Positions 25,858 to 33,839 of a stretch of DNA of 64,000 nt are shown here, piece after piece. The DNA lies in NCBI GenBank assembly GCA_021779855.1, contig JAJXZW010000011.1, forward strand, positions 1 to 64,000. The letters run 5' to 3'. The DNA is from Actinomycetes bacterium (GTDB taxonomy: Bacteria > Actinomycetota > Acidimicrobiia > Acidimicrobiales > RAAP-2). Under the pieces are notes generated by a model. The model saw only the letters and a list, made by a program, of their open reading frames with translations. It was not told where the DNA came from and searched no databases. Every line of letters starts with the position of its first letter. Within the stretch, counting starts at the first letter, position 1. Made by a program: the position numbers and the translations under genes.

Positions 25858-27552
25858 ATGCCCGACGGCCCCGCGACGCCGACCTCGCTGGAGGGCGTGA
25901 CCTCGCTCTACCGGCGGTTCCGGCCCGGCCGGTTCGTGGAGATGCGGGGTCAAGAGCACGTGGTGCGCGCGCTGCGCGGGGCGGTGGCCAACGGTCGGGT
26001 CTCCCACGCCTACCTCTTCTCCGGGCCGCGCGGGACCGGCAAGACGACGACGGCGCGGATCCTCGCCAAGGCGCTCAACTGCGAGAGCCCCGCCGACGGC
26101 GACGCCTGCAACGTGTGCACCAGCTGCGTCGCGATCACGAGGGGGTCGTCCCTCGACGTCATCGAGCTCGACGCCGCGTCGAACAACGGGGTTGACGACG
26201 TCCGGGACATCGTGGCCGGTGCCTGGCACGGCTCCCCGGGCTCGTGGAAGGTCTACATCGTCGACGAGGTCCACCAGCTCTCCAAAGCTGCGTCGGCCGC
26301 CCTCTTGAAGACCCTCGAGGAGCCGCCGGCCCACGTGGTCTTCGTCCTCGCCACGACCGATCCCCACAAGGTGCTGCCGACCATCCGCTCGCGCACCCAA
26401 CACCTCGAGTTCCGCCTCTTCCCGGCCGAGACGCTGGCGTCGCTGCTCCGGGACGTGAGTGACGCGGCCGAACTTTCGGCCGACGAGGCGACCGTGGAGG
26501 CGGCGGTCCGACTCGGGCGGGGCTCGGCGCGCGACGCGCTGAGCGCCCTCGACCAGCTCCTCGCCACCGGAGCGGTCGCCGAGGCCCGTCCGACCTTCGA
26601 CGGCCTCCTCGAGGGGGTGGCCCAGTCCGACGCGGTGGCGACGCTGAGCGCGCTGGCGTCGCTCGTGGGCGAGGGGTGGGACCCCGAGCAGCTCGCCGAG
26701 GGCCTCGCGGGCGAGGTCCGCCAGGTGTTCCTCCTCCAGGTCGCCCCCCGGGTGGCCGACGCCGTCGACGCCGACCGGGCGAGGCTCGTCGACTGGGGCG
26801 AGCGGCTCGGCCTCGCGCGCACGGTACGCGTGCTCGAGACGGTCGGCCGGGCGATCCGGGAGATGAAGAGCGCGCCGGACAAGGTGGTGATTCTCGAAGT
26901 CGCCCTGGTGCGCCTGGTGCGGCCCGAGTTGGATGCGACCTACGAGGCGCTCGAGGAGCGCCTCGGCCGGCTCGAGCGCGAGCTGCGCGCCGCACCGGGC
27001 CCCTCGGACCCGTCGCTCGCCCCCGCCCCGCCCCGCCGCCCGATCGGCCAGAGCGCCGGCACGGCCCCGGAGGCGTCGCCGTCGAGTCCGCCCCCGCCCG
27101 CGCCCGCGGTCGCCCCGGCCCCGCCGCCGAGCGACGGCGAGGGCGACCCGCCGCTCGACGACGTGCGGGCCCGCTTCGCGGAGCGGGTCGTGCCGCGGAC
27201 CTCGCGCGCGGCCCAACTCATCTTGCGCTCGGCGCGGGTGGACTCCCTCGAGGGCCCCGTCCTCACCGTCGCGGTGGCGAGCGAGGAGATGCGCCAGAAC
27301 ACCGAGATGATCTCCCAGGGGCTCCGCGGGGCGCTCGAGCACGAGTTCAAGCGCCCCTTCACCCTGCGCTGGAGCGTCGACCCGTCCCTCGCCGTCGCGC
27401 CCCCCGCGCCCGCCCCGCGACGCGCGCCGGCGCCCATCCGAGAGGAGGAGGTCCACGACACGGGTGACGACGACGCCGAGGTCGTCGTCGTCGACTCGGC
27501 CGCCGAGCACCTCATCACCGAGATGTTCCCCGGGGCCGAGGAGATCTCGTGA
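25858..27552 (+). CDS. dnaX: DNA polymerase III subunit gamma/tau
   Basis: A 564-residue clamp-loader ATPase. Walker A is GPRGTGKT (56-63), the zinc module is C75-C84-C87-C90, Walker B is IVDEVH (134-139), and sensor motifs are in ATTDPHKVLPTIRSR. A Pro/Ala-rich linker (about 380-440) precedes a C-terminal tau-like domain (about 445-535), so this is the full-length form; no frameshift site for gamma was seen. ATG 25858 is 6 nt after TAGCAT (25846-25851) with no ribosome site, so probably leaderless. TGA overlaps the GTG of recR. Confidence 0.95.
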   Translation: MPDGPATPTSLEGVTSLYRRFRPGRFVEMRGQEHVVRALRGAVANGRVSHAYLFSGPRGTGKTTTARILAKALNCESPADGDACNVCTSCVAITRGSSLDVIELDAASNNGVDDVRDIVAGAWHGSPGSWKVYIVDEVHQLSKAASAALLKTLEEPPAHVVFVLATTDPHKVLPTIRSRTQHLEFRLFPAETLASLLRDVSDAAELSADEATVEAAVRLGRGSARDALSALDQLLATGAVAEARPTFDGLLEGVAQSDAVATLSALASLVGEGWDPEQLAEGLAGEVRQVFLLQVAPRVADAVDADRARLVDWGERLGLARTVRVLETVGRAIREMKSAPDKVVILEVALVRLVRPELDATYEALEERLGRLERELRAAPGPSDPSLAPAPPRRPIGQSAGTAPEASPSSPPPPAPAVAPAPPPSDGEGDPPLDDVRARFAERVVPRTSRAAQLILRSARVDSLEGPVLTVAVASEEMRQNTEMISQGLRGALEHEFKRPFTLRWSVDPSLAVAPPAPAPRRAPAPIREEEVHDTGDDDAEVVVVDSAAEHLITEMFPGAEEIS

Positions 27553-28151
27553 ACTACCCCCCCGCCCTGCAGGGCGCCATCGACGAGCTCGGACGCTTCC
27601 CGGGCGTCGGGCCCAAGTCGGCCCAGCGGATCGCGTTCTGGCTGATGCGCCAGCCGCGCGAGGACGTCGAGCGCCTGGCGGGATCGCTGACCGAGATGAC
27701 GACGCGCCTCGCCTTCTGCGAGCGGTGCTGCAACGTGGCCGAGGTCGGCGGGCTCTGCCCGATCTGCGCCGACGCCCGGCGCGACCCCACGGTGATCTGT
27801 GTGGTGGAGAGCCCGCCCGACGTCGCCGCGGTCGAGCGCTCGGGCGCGTTCCACGGCACCTACCACGTGCTCCACGGCGTCCTCAACCCCCTCGAGGGGG
27901 TCACCCCGGAGCGGCTGCGGATCAGCGAGCTCCTGGAGCGGCTGCGCGGCCCGGTGAAAGAGGTCATCCTCTGCTTCAACTCCAACGTCGAGGGCGACCA
28001 CACCGCGATGTACCTCACCCGTCTGCTCCAGGTACCGGGTCTGGTGGTCTCCCAGCCGGCGAGCGGCCTGCCCGTCGGCGGTGACGTCGAGTTCGCCGAC
28101 GACCTCACCCTCGGGCGGGCCTTCGAGGGTCGCCGGATCCTCTCGGACTAA
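27549..28151 (+). CDS. recR: Recombination mediator RecR
   Basis: A 200-residue protein that, with RecO/RecF, loads RecA at gaps. It has the helix-hairpin-helix FPGVGPKSAQRIAF (17-30), a zinc finger C57-x2-C60...C70-x2-C73, and a Toprim domain (ICVVESPPDVAAVERSGAF, then FNSNVEGDHTAMYL). Full length. GTG overlaps the dnaX stop (GTGA), so the two are coupled. The ybaB gene that usually lies between dnaX and recR is absent here. One of only three genes in the window that stop with TAA. Confidence 0.95.
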   Translation: MNYPPALQGAIDELGRFPGVGPKSAQRIAFWLMRQPREDVERLAGSLTEMTTRLAFCERCCNVAEVGGLCPICADARRDPTVICVVESPPDVAAVERSGAFHGTYHVLHGVLNPLEGVTPERLRISELLERLRGPVKEVILCFNSNVEGDHTAMYLTRLLQVPGLVVSQPASGLPVGGDVEFADDLTLGRAFEGRRILSD

Positions 28152-28162
28152 GAGCTCTCTGG

Positions 28163-28393
28163 ATGGGCCGGATTCCGGCGGCTCGCCGCTCGGTCGTCCC
28201 GTCACGGGGTTACGACTCGAACCAGGTCGACGTCGTCGGGCGCCCCGAGCCGGGGCGGACCCCGTCGCCCGGCGGACCGCGGGGGGCGCCCGGTCGAGGC
28301 CCGCGAGGAGCCGGCGCCGCGCGCACGCGCGAGACCCCCCACCCCCGACCGCCGGGGGGTGACGGAGGCCGACGCCAGAGGGGTCGCCGGTGA
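28163..28393 (+). CDS. Possible small protein with DivIVA-like motif (may be a remnant)
   Basis: A 76-residue frame beginning MGRIPAARRSVVPSRGYDSN. The stretch RGYDSNQVDVV matches the conserved R-G-Y-x-x-x-x-V-D of DivIVA-type N-terminal domains, but the expected following helix is missing and the rest is Gly/Pro/Arg-rich. Its TGA overlaps the sixA start (GTGA), as in real coupled pairs here. No ribosome site. Either a degraded DivIVA-domain gene or chance; low confidence. Confidence 0.3.
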   Translation: MGRIPAARRSVVPSRGYDSNQVDVVGRPEPGRTPSPGGPRGAPGRGPRGAGAARTRETPHPRPPGGDGGRRQRGRR

Positions 28394-28938
28394 GCGCCGT
28401 GCGACAGACTGGTGACGTGCGCTACCTCATCGTCGTGCGTCACGCCGCCGCCGAGGACCCCGAACCCGGCCGGGGGGATCTCGAGCGGGCCCTCACCAAG
28501 AAGGGTCGCCGCCAGTGCGCGCACCTGCGCGCCTGGGCCGAGGACCCCGAGGCGCTCGGCCGCTTCGGCCCGGTGACGGCACTCGTGAGCCCGGCCGCGC
28601 GCACGCGCGAGACCTACGAGCGGGGCTTCGCGGGCACCTCCCTCGTCGCCGAGTCGTTCGAGAGCGCCGCGCTCTACAACGGCCGGCGCCACGTCGGGGT
28701 GGAGGACGTCGTCGCCGAGCTCGTCGCCCACGACGCGGCTGGCCGCTCGCTGCTGGTGGTCGGTCACAACCCCACGGTCCGCGAGGTCGTCGACGTCCTC
28801 GGCGTCGGGGTGCCGCTGGCGCGCGAGGGGTGGTTCCCCAAGGGTGGGGCGGTCGTGCTGGAGCTGGCCGGCGACGGCCCGATCGGGGTCGGGGGGCACC
28901 GCTGCGTCGGGTTCTTCGACCCGACGGCCGAGGACTAG
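28390..28938 (+). CDS. Histidine phosphatase SixA-like
   Basis: A 182-residue phosphoglycerate mutase-fold phosphatase. The RHA catalytic motif is in LIVVRHAAAE, a second Arg in SPAARTRETYE, and the second His in VVGHNPTVREV. SixA-type enzymes dephosphorylate phosphohistidine (for example on HPt domains or PTS proteins); other small substrates are possible. GTG 28390 has AGAGGGG (28377-28383) 6 nt upstream; a shorter start at 28417 is possible. The stop shares CTAG with the thiolase. Confidence 0.85.
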   Translation: MSAVRQTGDVRYLIVVRHAAAEDPEPGRGDLERALTKKGRRQCAHLRAWAEDPEALGRFGPVTALVSPAARTRETYERGFAGTSLVAESFESAALYNGRRHVGVEDVVAELVAHDAAGRSLLVVGHNPTVREVVDVLGVGVPLAREGWFPKGGAVVLELAGDGPIGVGGHRCVGFFDPTAED

Positions 28939-30113
28939 AGGGTCCGCAGGATCGCCGCGTCGCCCTGGCCGCCGCCGCCGCAGAGGCCGACGGCGGCCAG
29001 CCCGCCGCCGCGCTCGGCGAGCTCGGTGAGCGCGGTGATCACCAGGCGCGTGCCGGACATCCCGATCGGGTGGCCGAGGGCGATGGCGCCCCCGTTGGGG
29101 TTCACCCGCCCCTCGTCGACGCCGAGGTCGTCCATCGAGGCCAGGGCGACGGCGGCGAAGGCCTCGTTGATCTCGAGCACGGCCAGGTCGCGGATCTCGA
29201 CCTCGGCGCGCTTGGCGGCCTTGAGGATGGCCCGCGAGGGCTGGGTGAGCAGCGACGTGTCGGGGCCGGCCACCTGGCCGTAGCCGATGATCTCGCCGAT
29301 CGGGTCGAGTCCGAGCTCTACGGCGCGCTCGTGGCTCATCACCAGCACGGCCGCGGCGCCGTCGGAGATCTGGCTGGCGTTGCCCGCGGTGATGGTGCCG
29401 TCGGCCTCGAAGGCCGGGCGCAGCCGCGCGAGCCCCTCGGGGGTCGTGTCGGCCCGGATGCCCTCGTCGGCGTCGAGGGCGAGGGGCTCGCCGCCACGGC
29501 GGGGCACGGCGACCGGCGTGATCTCCAGGGCTAGGCGGCCGACCTTGGCCGCCGCGGCGGCCAGTTCGTGGCTGCGCGCGGAGAACTCGTCCTGACGCTG
29601 GCGCGAGAGGCGCCCGGCGCTGTAGCGCTCGGTCGCCAGGCCCATCGCGCAGTGGTCGAAGGCGCACGTGAGCCCGTCGTACATCATCGAGTCGACGACG
29701 CTCTGGTCGCCGAGCCGGTAGCCGGCCCGCGCGCCGGGCAGGAGGTAGGGCGCGTTGGTCATCGACTCCATGCCCCCGGCCACGACGACGTCGGCCTCGC
29801 CGGCGCGCACCATGAGGTCGGCCAGGTAGATCGACTGCAGCCCCGAGAGGCAGACCTTGTTGATGGTGGTGGCGTGCACGCTGAGCGGGACGCCGGCCCG
29901 GGCGGCGGCCTGGCGGGCCGTGATCTGGCCCTGGCCGGCCTGGAGGACCTGGCCCATGAGGACGGCGTCGATCGTGGCGGGGTCCAGGCCCGTCGCTTCG
30001 AGGACCGCCTTGATCGCCGCCCCGCCCAGGTCCTGGGCGCTCAGGGGCGCGAACCCGCCGGCCAGCTTGGCGATGGCCGTCCTCTTGCCGGCGACGATGA
30101 CGCTGCGGGTCAT
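28935..30113 (-). CDS. Acetyl-CoA acetyltransferase (thiolase)
   Basis: A 392-residue thiolase. The nucleophile is in NKVCLSGLQSI (Cys about 89), with NEAFAAVALASMD, the His in GHPIGMSGTR, and the second Cys in GLCGGGGQGDAAI. ATG 30113 follows GGAGGT. Standing back to back with crotonyl-CoA carboxylase/reductase, it most likely condenses two acetyl-CoA to acetoacetyl-CoA, the first step of the ethylmalonyl-CoA pathway. A beta-oxidation role cannot be excluded from sequence. Confidence 0.92.
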   Translation of the reverse strand: MTRSVIVAGKRTAIAKLAGGFAPLSAQDLGGAAIKAVLEATGLDPATIDAVLMGQVLQAGQGQITARQAAARAGVPLSVHATTINKVCLSGLQSIYLADLMVRAGEADVVVAGGMESMTNAPYLLPGARAGYRLGDQSVVDSMMYDGLTCAFDHCAMGLATERYSAGRLSRQRQDEFSARSHELAAAAAKVGRLALEITPVAVPRRGGEPLALDADEGIRADTTPEGLARLRPAFEADGTITAGNASQISDGAAAVLVMSHERAVELGLDPIGEIIGYGQVAGPDTSLLTQPSRAILKAAKRAEVEIRDLAVLEINEAFAAVALASMDDLGVDEGRVNPNGGAIALGHPIGMSGTRLVITALTELAERGGGLAAVGLCGGGGQGDAAILRTL

Positions 30114-30148
30114 GAGACCTCCTTGTCCGCTGAGAGACACGTTAGACG

Positions 30149-30173
30149 GGCCGGAAACGCCCGGATTCCGGCC
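30149..30173. promoter_or_regulatory. Inverted repeat between thiolase and ccr
   Basis: GGCCGGAA (30149-30156) and TTCCGGCC (30166-30173) are perfect 8-bp arms with a 9-bp spacer. The repeat ends 2 nt before the TAGCCT -10 box (30176-30181) of ccr. A regulator bound here would cover the ccr promoter and the divergent thiolase leader. No known consensus recognised. Confidence 0.5.
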
Positions 30174-30188
30174 GCTAGCCTCTCGCGG

Positions 30189-31550
30189 ATGAGCGAGATC
30201 CTCGACGCCGTGCGGGCCGACGCCGGCCCCGACGAGCTGGCCGGCCTGCCCCTGCCCGCGACGACCCGCGCGGTGCTCGTGCGCCGGGCCGACGCCGGGA
30301 TGTTCGAGGGGCTGGACTCGCGCGACAAGGACCCGCGACGGAGCCTGCGCCTCGAGGAGGTGCCCCTGCCCGAGCTGGCCCCCGACGAGGTCTATCTGGC
30401 GGTGATGGCCTCGTCGATCAACTTCAACACGGTCTGGACGAGCATCTTCGAGCCGCTGCCGACCTTCGGCTTCCTCGACCGGCTCGGGCGCGAGTCGGTG
30501 TGGGGCGCGCGCCACGCCCTCGACTACCACGTCGTGGGCTCCGACGCCTCGGGGGTGGTGCTGCGCGCCGGCTCGGCCGTGCGCAACTGGCGGGTCGGGG
30601 ACCGCGTCACGGTCCACTGCAACTACGTCGACGACCAGGACCCCTCGGCCCACGACGACTCGATGCTCGCGGCCAACCAGCGGATCTGGGGCTTCGAGAC
30701 GAACTTCGGTGGGCTGGCCGACGTCTGCGTCGTCAAGGCCAACCAGCTCATGCCCAAGCCCGCCCACCTCACGTGGGAGGAGGCGGCGGTGAACGCGCTG
30801 TGCAACTCGACGGCCTACCGGATGCTGCTCTCGCCCAACGGCGCGCGCGTCGGGCCCGGCGACCGGGTGCTGGTGTGGGGGGCCTCGGGCGGGATCGGCT
30901 CGTTCGCCGTCCAGCACGTCCTCAACGCCGGCGGCGTGCCGGTCGGGGTCGTCTCGAGCGAGGCCAAGGCCCGGACACTGCGCGAGCTCGGCTGCGAGCA
31001 CGTCATCAACCGGGCCGAGAAGCAGTACCGGTTCTGGAAGGACGAGCACACCCAGGACGAGTCGGAGTGGCGACGCCTGGGCCGGGACATCCGCGAGCTC
31101 GTGGGCGAGGACGTCGACGTGGTCTTCGAGCACCCCGGCCGCCAGACGATGGGCGCGAGCGTCTTCGTCACCCGCCGCGGCGGCACGGTCGTCACCTGCG
31201 CGGCGACGAGCGGCTACATGATCGAGTACGACAACCGTCACCTCTGGATGCGGCTCAAGACGATCAAGGGCTCGCACTTCGCCAACTACCGCGAGGCGTG
31301 GGCGGCCAACCAGACGCTCATCGACGGCCACGTCGTGCCGCCGATGTCGGCCGTCTTCCCCCTCGAAGAGACGGGCGAGGCGACCTACCAGGTCCACCAC
31401 AACCGCCACGAGGGGAAGATCGCCGTCCTGTGCGCGGCCCGGAGCGAGGGGCTCGGGGTCAGCGATCCGGCCACCCGCGCGCGGGTCGGCGAGGGACGTC
31501 TCACCGTGTTTCGCCGACACGACCAGGAGGGGTCGAATGGAGCTCACTGA
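30189..31550 (+). CDS. ccr: Crotonyl-CoA carboxylase/reductase
   Basis: A 453-residue MDR-family enzyme that reduces crotonyl-CoA with NADPH while fixing CO2, giving ethylmalonyl-CoA. The match extends over the whole length: INFNTVWTSIFEPLPTFGFL, the HDDSML motif, RIWGFETNFGGLAD, GASGGIGSFAVQHV, FWKDEHTQD and GSHFANYREAW. The four residues known to hold CO2 in the Kitasatospora enzyme (Asn81, Phe170, Glu171, His365) appear at Asn80, Phe169, Glu170 and His363, so carboxylation should be intact. ATG 30189 is 7 nt after TAGCCT; leaderless is likely. Overlaps the epimerase gene by 14 bp. Confidence 0.96.
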   Translation: MSEILDAVRADAGPDELAGLPLPATTRAVLVRRADAGMFEGLDSRDKDPRRSLRLEEVPLPELAPDEVYLAVMASSINFNTVWTSIFEPLPTFGFLDRLGRESVWGARHALDYHVVGSDASGVVLRAGSAVRNWRVGDRVTVHCNYVDDQDPSAHDDSMLAANQRIWGFETNFGGLADVCVVKANQLMPKPAHLTWEEAAVNALCNSTAYRMLLSPNGARVGPGDRVLVWGASGGIGSFAVQHVLNAGGVPVGVVSSEAKARTLRELGCEHVINRAEKQYRFWKDEHTQDESEWRRLGRDIRELVGEDVDVVFEHPGRQTMGASVFVTRRGGTVVTCAATSGYMIEYDNRHLWMRLKTIKGSHFANYREAWAANQTLIDGHVVPPMSAVFPLEETGEATYQVHHNRHEGKIAVLCAARSEGLGVSDPATRARVGEGRLTVFRRHDQEGSNGAH

Positions 31551-31962
31551 GATCGACCACGTGGCCATCGCCGTGCGCGACCTCGACGCGGCGGTGCGCT
31601 GGTACGCGGAGGTGCTCGGGGCGCCCACGGTGCACCGCGAGGTCGTCGCCACCGACGGCGTCGAGGAGGCGCTCGTGCGCGTCGCCGACTCCTACGTGCA
31701 ACTCCTCACGCCCACGCGCGAGGACTCGCCCGTCGGGCGGTTCCTCGCGGCGCGTGGCGAGGGCCTGCACCACGTCGCCTATCGCGTGGACGACTGCGCC
31801 GCGGCGCTCGACGCGGTGAGGGCGGCCGGCCAGCGGGTCATCGACGAGCACCCGCGACCCGGCTCGCGCGGCACCACGGTGGCCTTCATCCACCCCACGG
31901 CGTCCTTCGCGACGCTCATCGAATTGGTGCAGGAGGGACCGGGCTCGGCGGTTACCGAGTAG
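31537..31962 (+). CDS. mce: Methylmalonyl/ethylmalonyl-CoA epimerase
   Basis: A 141-residue VOC-fold metalloenzyme that interconverts the 2S and 2R forms of methylmalonyl- and ethylmalonyl-CoA. Metal ligands fit DHVAIAV (His8), YVQLLTP (Gln), GLHHVAY (His) and LIELVQ (Glu). GGAGGGG lies before ATG 31537 although the gene begins inside ccr, so it is cotranscribed with it. The product of CCR needs this step before the mutase. Confidence 0.93.
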   Translation: MELTEIDHVAIAVRDLDAAVRWYAEVLGAPTVHREVVATDGVEEALVRVADSYVQLLTPTREDSPVGRFLAARGEGLHHVAYRVDDCAAALDAVRAAGQRVIDEHPRPGSRGTTVAFIHPTASFATLIELVQEGPGSAVTE

Positions 31963-31996
31963 TCGGTCGCGCTACCTCGCGGTAAGCGCGCGATTC

Positions 31997-32010
31997 CTAC
32001 TTCGAAGTAA
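31997..32010 (+). promoter_or_regulatory. TTAC..GTAA-type palindrome upstream of pccB
   Basis: CTACTTCGAAGTAA contains a perfect 12-bp palindrome, TACTTCGAAGTA (31998-32009). It resembles sites upstream of hbd (36658) and gltA (43881). It lies about 80 bp before the pccB -10 box, so it may be a distal site. Confidence 0.45.
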
Positions 32011-32100
32011 CGCGGAGAGCGCCGTGCGTTCGCGGTCGCGACGCGTCGGGCGCGCGCCGCGGCCCGGGGGGGCGCGAACGCGGTGGCTAGCCTCTGGTCC

Positions 32101-33657
32101 ATGGAGCACTCGATGGCGCAACGGTTGAAGGAACTCGAGGCCCGCAAGGCCGAGGCGGCGGTGGCCGGGGGCGAGAGGGCGATCGAGCGCCATCACGCCA
32201 AGGGCAAGCTCACCGCGCGCGAGCGGCTCGAGTACCTGCTCGACGAGGGCTCGTTCCAAGAGCTCGACATGCTGACCCGTCACAACGCCTCGGGCATGGG
32301 CCTGGAGGACTCGCGCCCCTTCACCGACGGCGTGATCACCGGCTACGGGAAGATCGACGGGCGCAAGGTCTGCGTCTACTCCCAGGACTTCACCGTCTTC
32401 GGCGGCGCGCTCGGCGAGACCCACGGCGAGAAGATCCAGAAGATCATGGACCTCGCCACCACGATGGGCCTGCCCATCATCGGGCTCAACGACGGCGCCG
32501 GCGCGCGCATCCAAGAGGGCGTGGCCGCCCTCAACGCCTACGGTGGGATCTTCCACCGCAACACGCGGGCCTCGGGCGTCGTGCCCCAGGTCTCGGTCAT
32601 CCTGGGCCCGTGCGCCGGGGGCGCCGTCTACTCCCCGGCCCTGACCGACTTCATCTTCATGGTGAAGGACTCCTCGCACATGTTCATCACCGGTCCCGAC
32701 GTGGTGAAGTCGGTCACCGGTGAGGACGTCACCCTCGAGGAGCTCGGCGGCGCCCAGACCCACGCCACGCGCTCCGGGGTGGCCAACTTCGTCCTGCCCG
32801 ACGAGAAGAGCGTGCTCGACGAGGTGCGCTACCTCCTCTCCTTCCTGCCCTCGAACAACATGGAGGAGCCGCCGCGGATCCTGGTGGGCGACGACCCCGA
32901 CCGACTGTGCGAGGAGCTGCGCGACCTCCTGCCCGACTCGTCCAACCAGCCCTACGACATGAAGCGGGTCATCACCGCGATCGTCGACAACGGCGACTAC
33001 ATGGAGGTCCACGCCACCTACGCCCAGCAGGTGACCTGCGGGTTCGCCCGCATCGATGGCCACACCGTGGGCATCGTGGCCAACCAGCCCCAGACCCTCG
33101 CCGGGGTCCTCGACATCTCCTCGTCGGAGAAGGCCGCGCGCTTCGTGCGCACGTGCGACGCCTTCAACGTGCCGATCGTGACCTTCGTCGACGTGCCCGG
33201 CTTCATGCCGGGCGTCTCCCAGGAGTACGGGGGGATCATCCGACACGGCGCGAAGCTGCTCTACGCCTTCTGCGAGGCCACGGTGCCGCGGATCTCGATC
33301 ACGACGCGCAAGGCCTACGGCGGCGCCTACGTCGTCATGAACTCCAAGTCGATCGGCGCGGACCTGGCCTTCGCCTGGCCGACGGCGGAGTTCGCCGTCA
33401 TGGGCGCGTCGGGCGCGGTGGGGATCGTCCACCGGCGCGACCTCGCCGAGGCCGACGACCCCGAGGCGCTGCGCGCCCAGCTCATCGACGACTACGAGGA
33501 GCGCTACGTCAACCCCTACATCGCGGCCGAGCGGGGCTTCGTCGACGACGTGATCGACCCGGCCGACACCCGTCGGGTGCTCGCCCGGTCGCTCGACCTC
33601 CTGCGGGGCAAGCGCGAGGAGCTGCCCAAGCGCAAGCACGGGAACGTCCCGCTGTGA
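32101..33657 (+). CDS. pccB: Acyl-CoA carboxylase beta subunit (propionyl/acetyl-CoA carboxylase)
   Basis: A 518-residue carboxyltransferase subunit of a biotin-dependent acyl-CoA carboxylase. Oxyanion-hole motifs are [14 protein letters not shown] and the Gly-rich [13 protein letters not shown] 32101 is chosen because TAGCCT (32088-32093) lies 7 nt upstream (leaderless); the frame also opens at 32083, inside that promoter. At the position that sets substrate choice (Asp422 in Streptomyces PccB) this protein has Val411, as in AccB-like enzymes with Ile. It may therefore accept acetyl- as well as propionyl-CoA. The biotin-carboxylase alpha subunit is not in the window. Overlaps the epsilon gene (GTGA). 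Confidence 0.93.
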   Translation: MEHSMAQRLKELEARKAEAAVAGGERAIERHHAKGKLTARERLEYLLDEGSFQELDMLTRHNASGMGLEDSRPFTDGVITGYGKIDGRKVCVYSQDFTVFGGALGETHGEKIQKIMDLATTMGLPIIGLNDGAGARIQEGVAALNAYGGIFHRNTRASGVVPQVSVILGPCAGGAVYSPALTDFIFMVKDSSHMFITGPDVVKSVTGEDVTLEELGGAQTHATRSGVANFVLPDEKSVLDEVRYLLSFLPSNNMEEPPRILVGDDPDRLCEELRDLLPDSSNQPYDMKRVITAIVDNGDYMEVHATYAQQVTCGFARIDGHTVGIVANQPQTLAGVLDISSSEKAARFVRTCDAFNVPIVTFVDVPGFMPGVSQEYGGIIRHGAKLLYAFCEATVPRISITTRKAYGGAYVVMNSKSIGADLAFAWPTAEFAVMGASGAVGIVHRRDLAEADDPEALRAQLIDDYEERYVNPYIAAERGFVDDVIDPADTRRVLARSLDLLRGKREELPKRKHGNVPL

Positions 33658-33839
33658 GCCACGGCCTCACCCCGCGCCCGCTGCCCCCCGAGGAGGACCT
33701 GGCGGCGGTGGTCGCCGCCGCGGAGCTGCTCGTGCGCGAGCGGCGCCGGGCCCTCGACCGCGCCCCGATCTGGCGGTTCTCGGGCCGGTGGTTCAACGCC
33801 GGCCGCTACGCGCTGCGCCGGCCCCACGAGCTCAACTAG
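33654..33839 (+). CDS. Acyl-CoA carboxylase epsilon-like subunit
   Basis: A 61-residue acidic-then-basic protein starting at GTG 33654 inside the pccB stop. It begins [20 protein letters not shown], with a helix [13 protein letters not shown] and the tail [20 protein letters not shown]. Size, position directly after the beta subunit and the PEE-x-x-A-A-V helix fit AccE/PccE, which strengthens the alpha-beta contact in actinobacterial carboxylases. Stop shared as CTAG with the mutase gene. Confidence 0.75.
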   Translation: MSHGLTPRPLPPEEDLAAVVAAAELLVRERRRALDRAPIWRFSGRWFNAGRYALRRPHELN

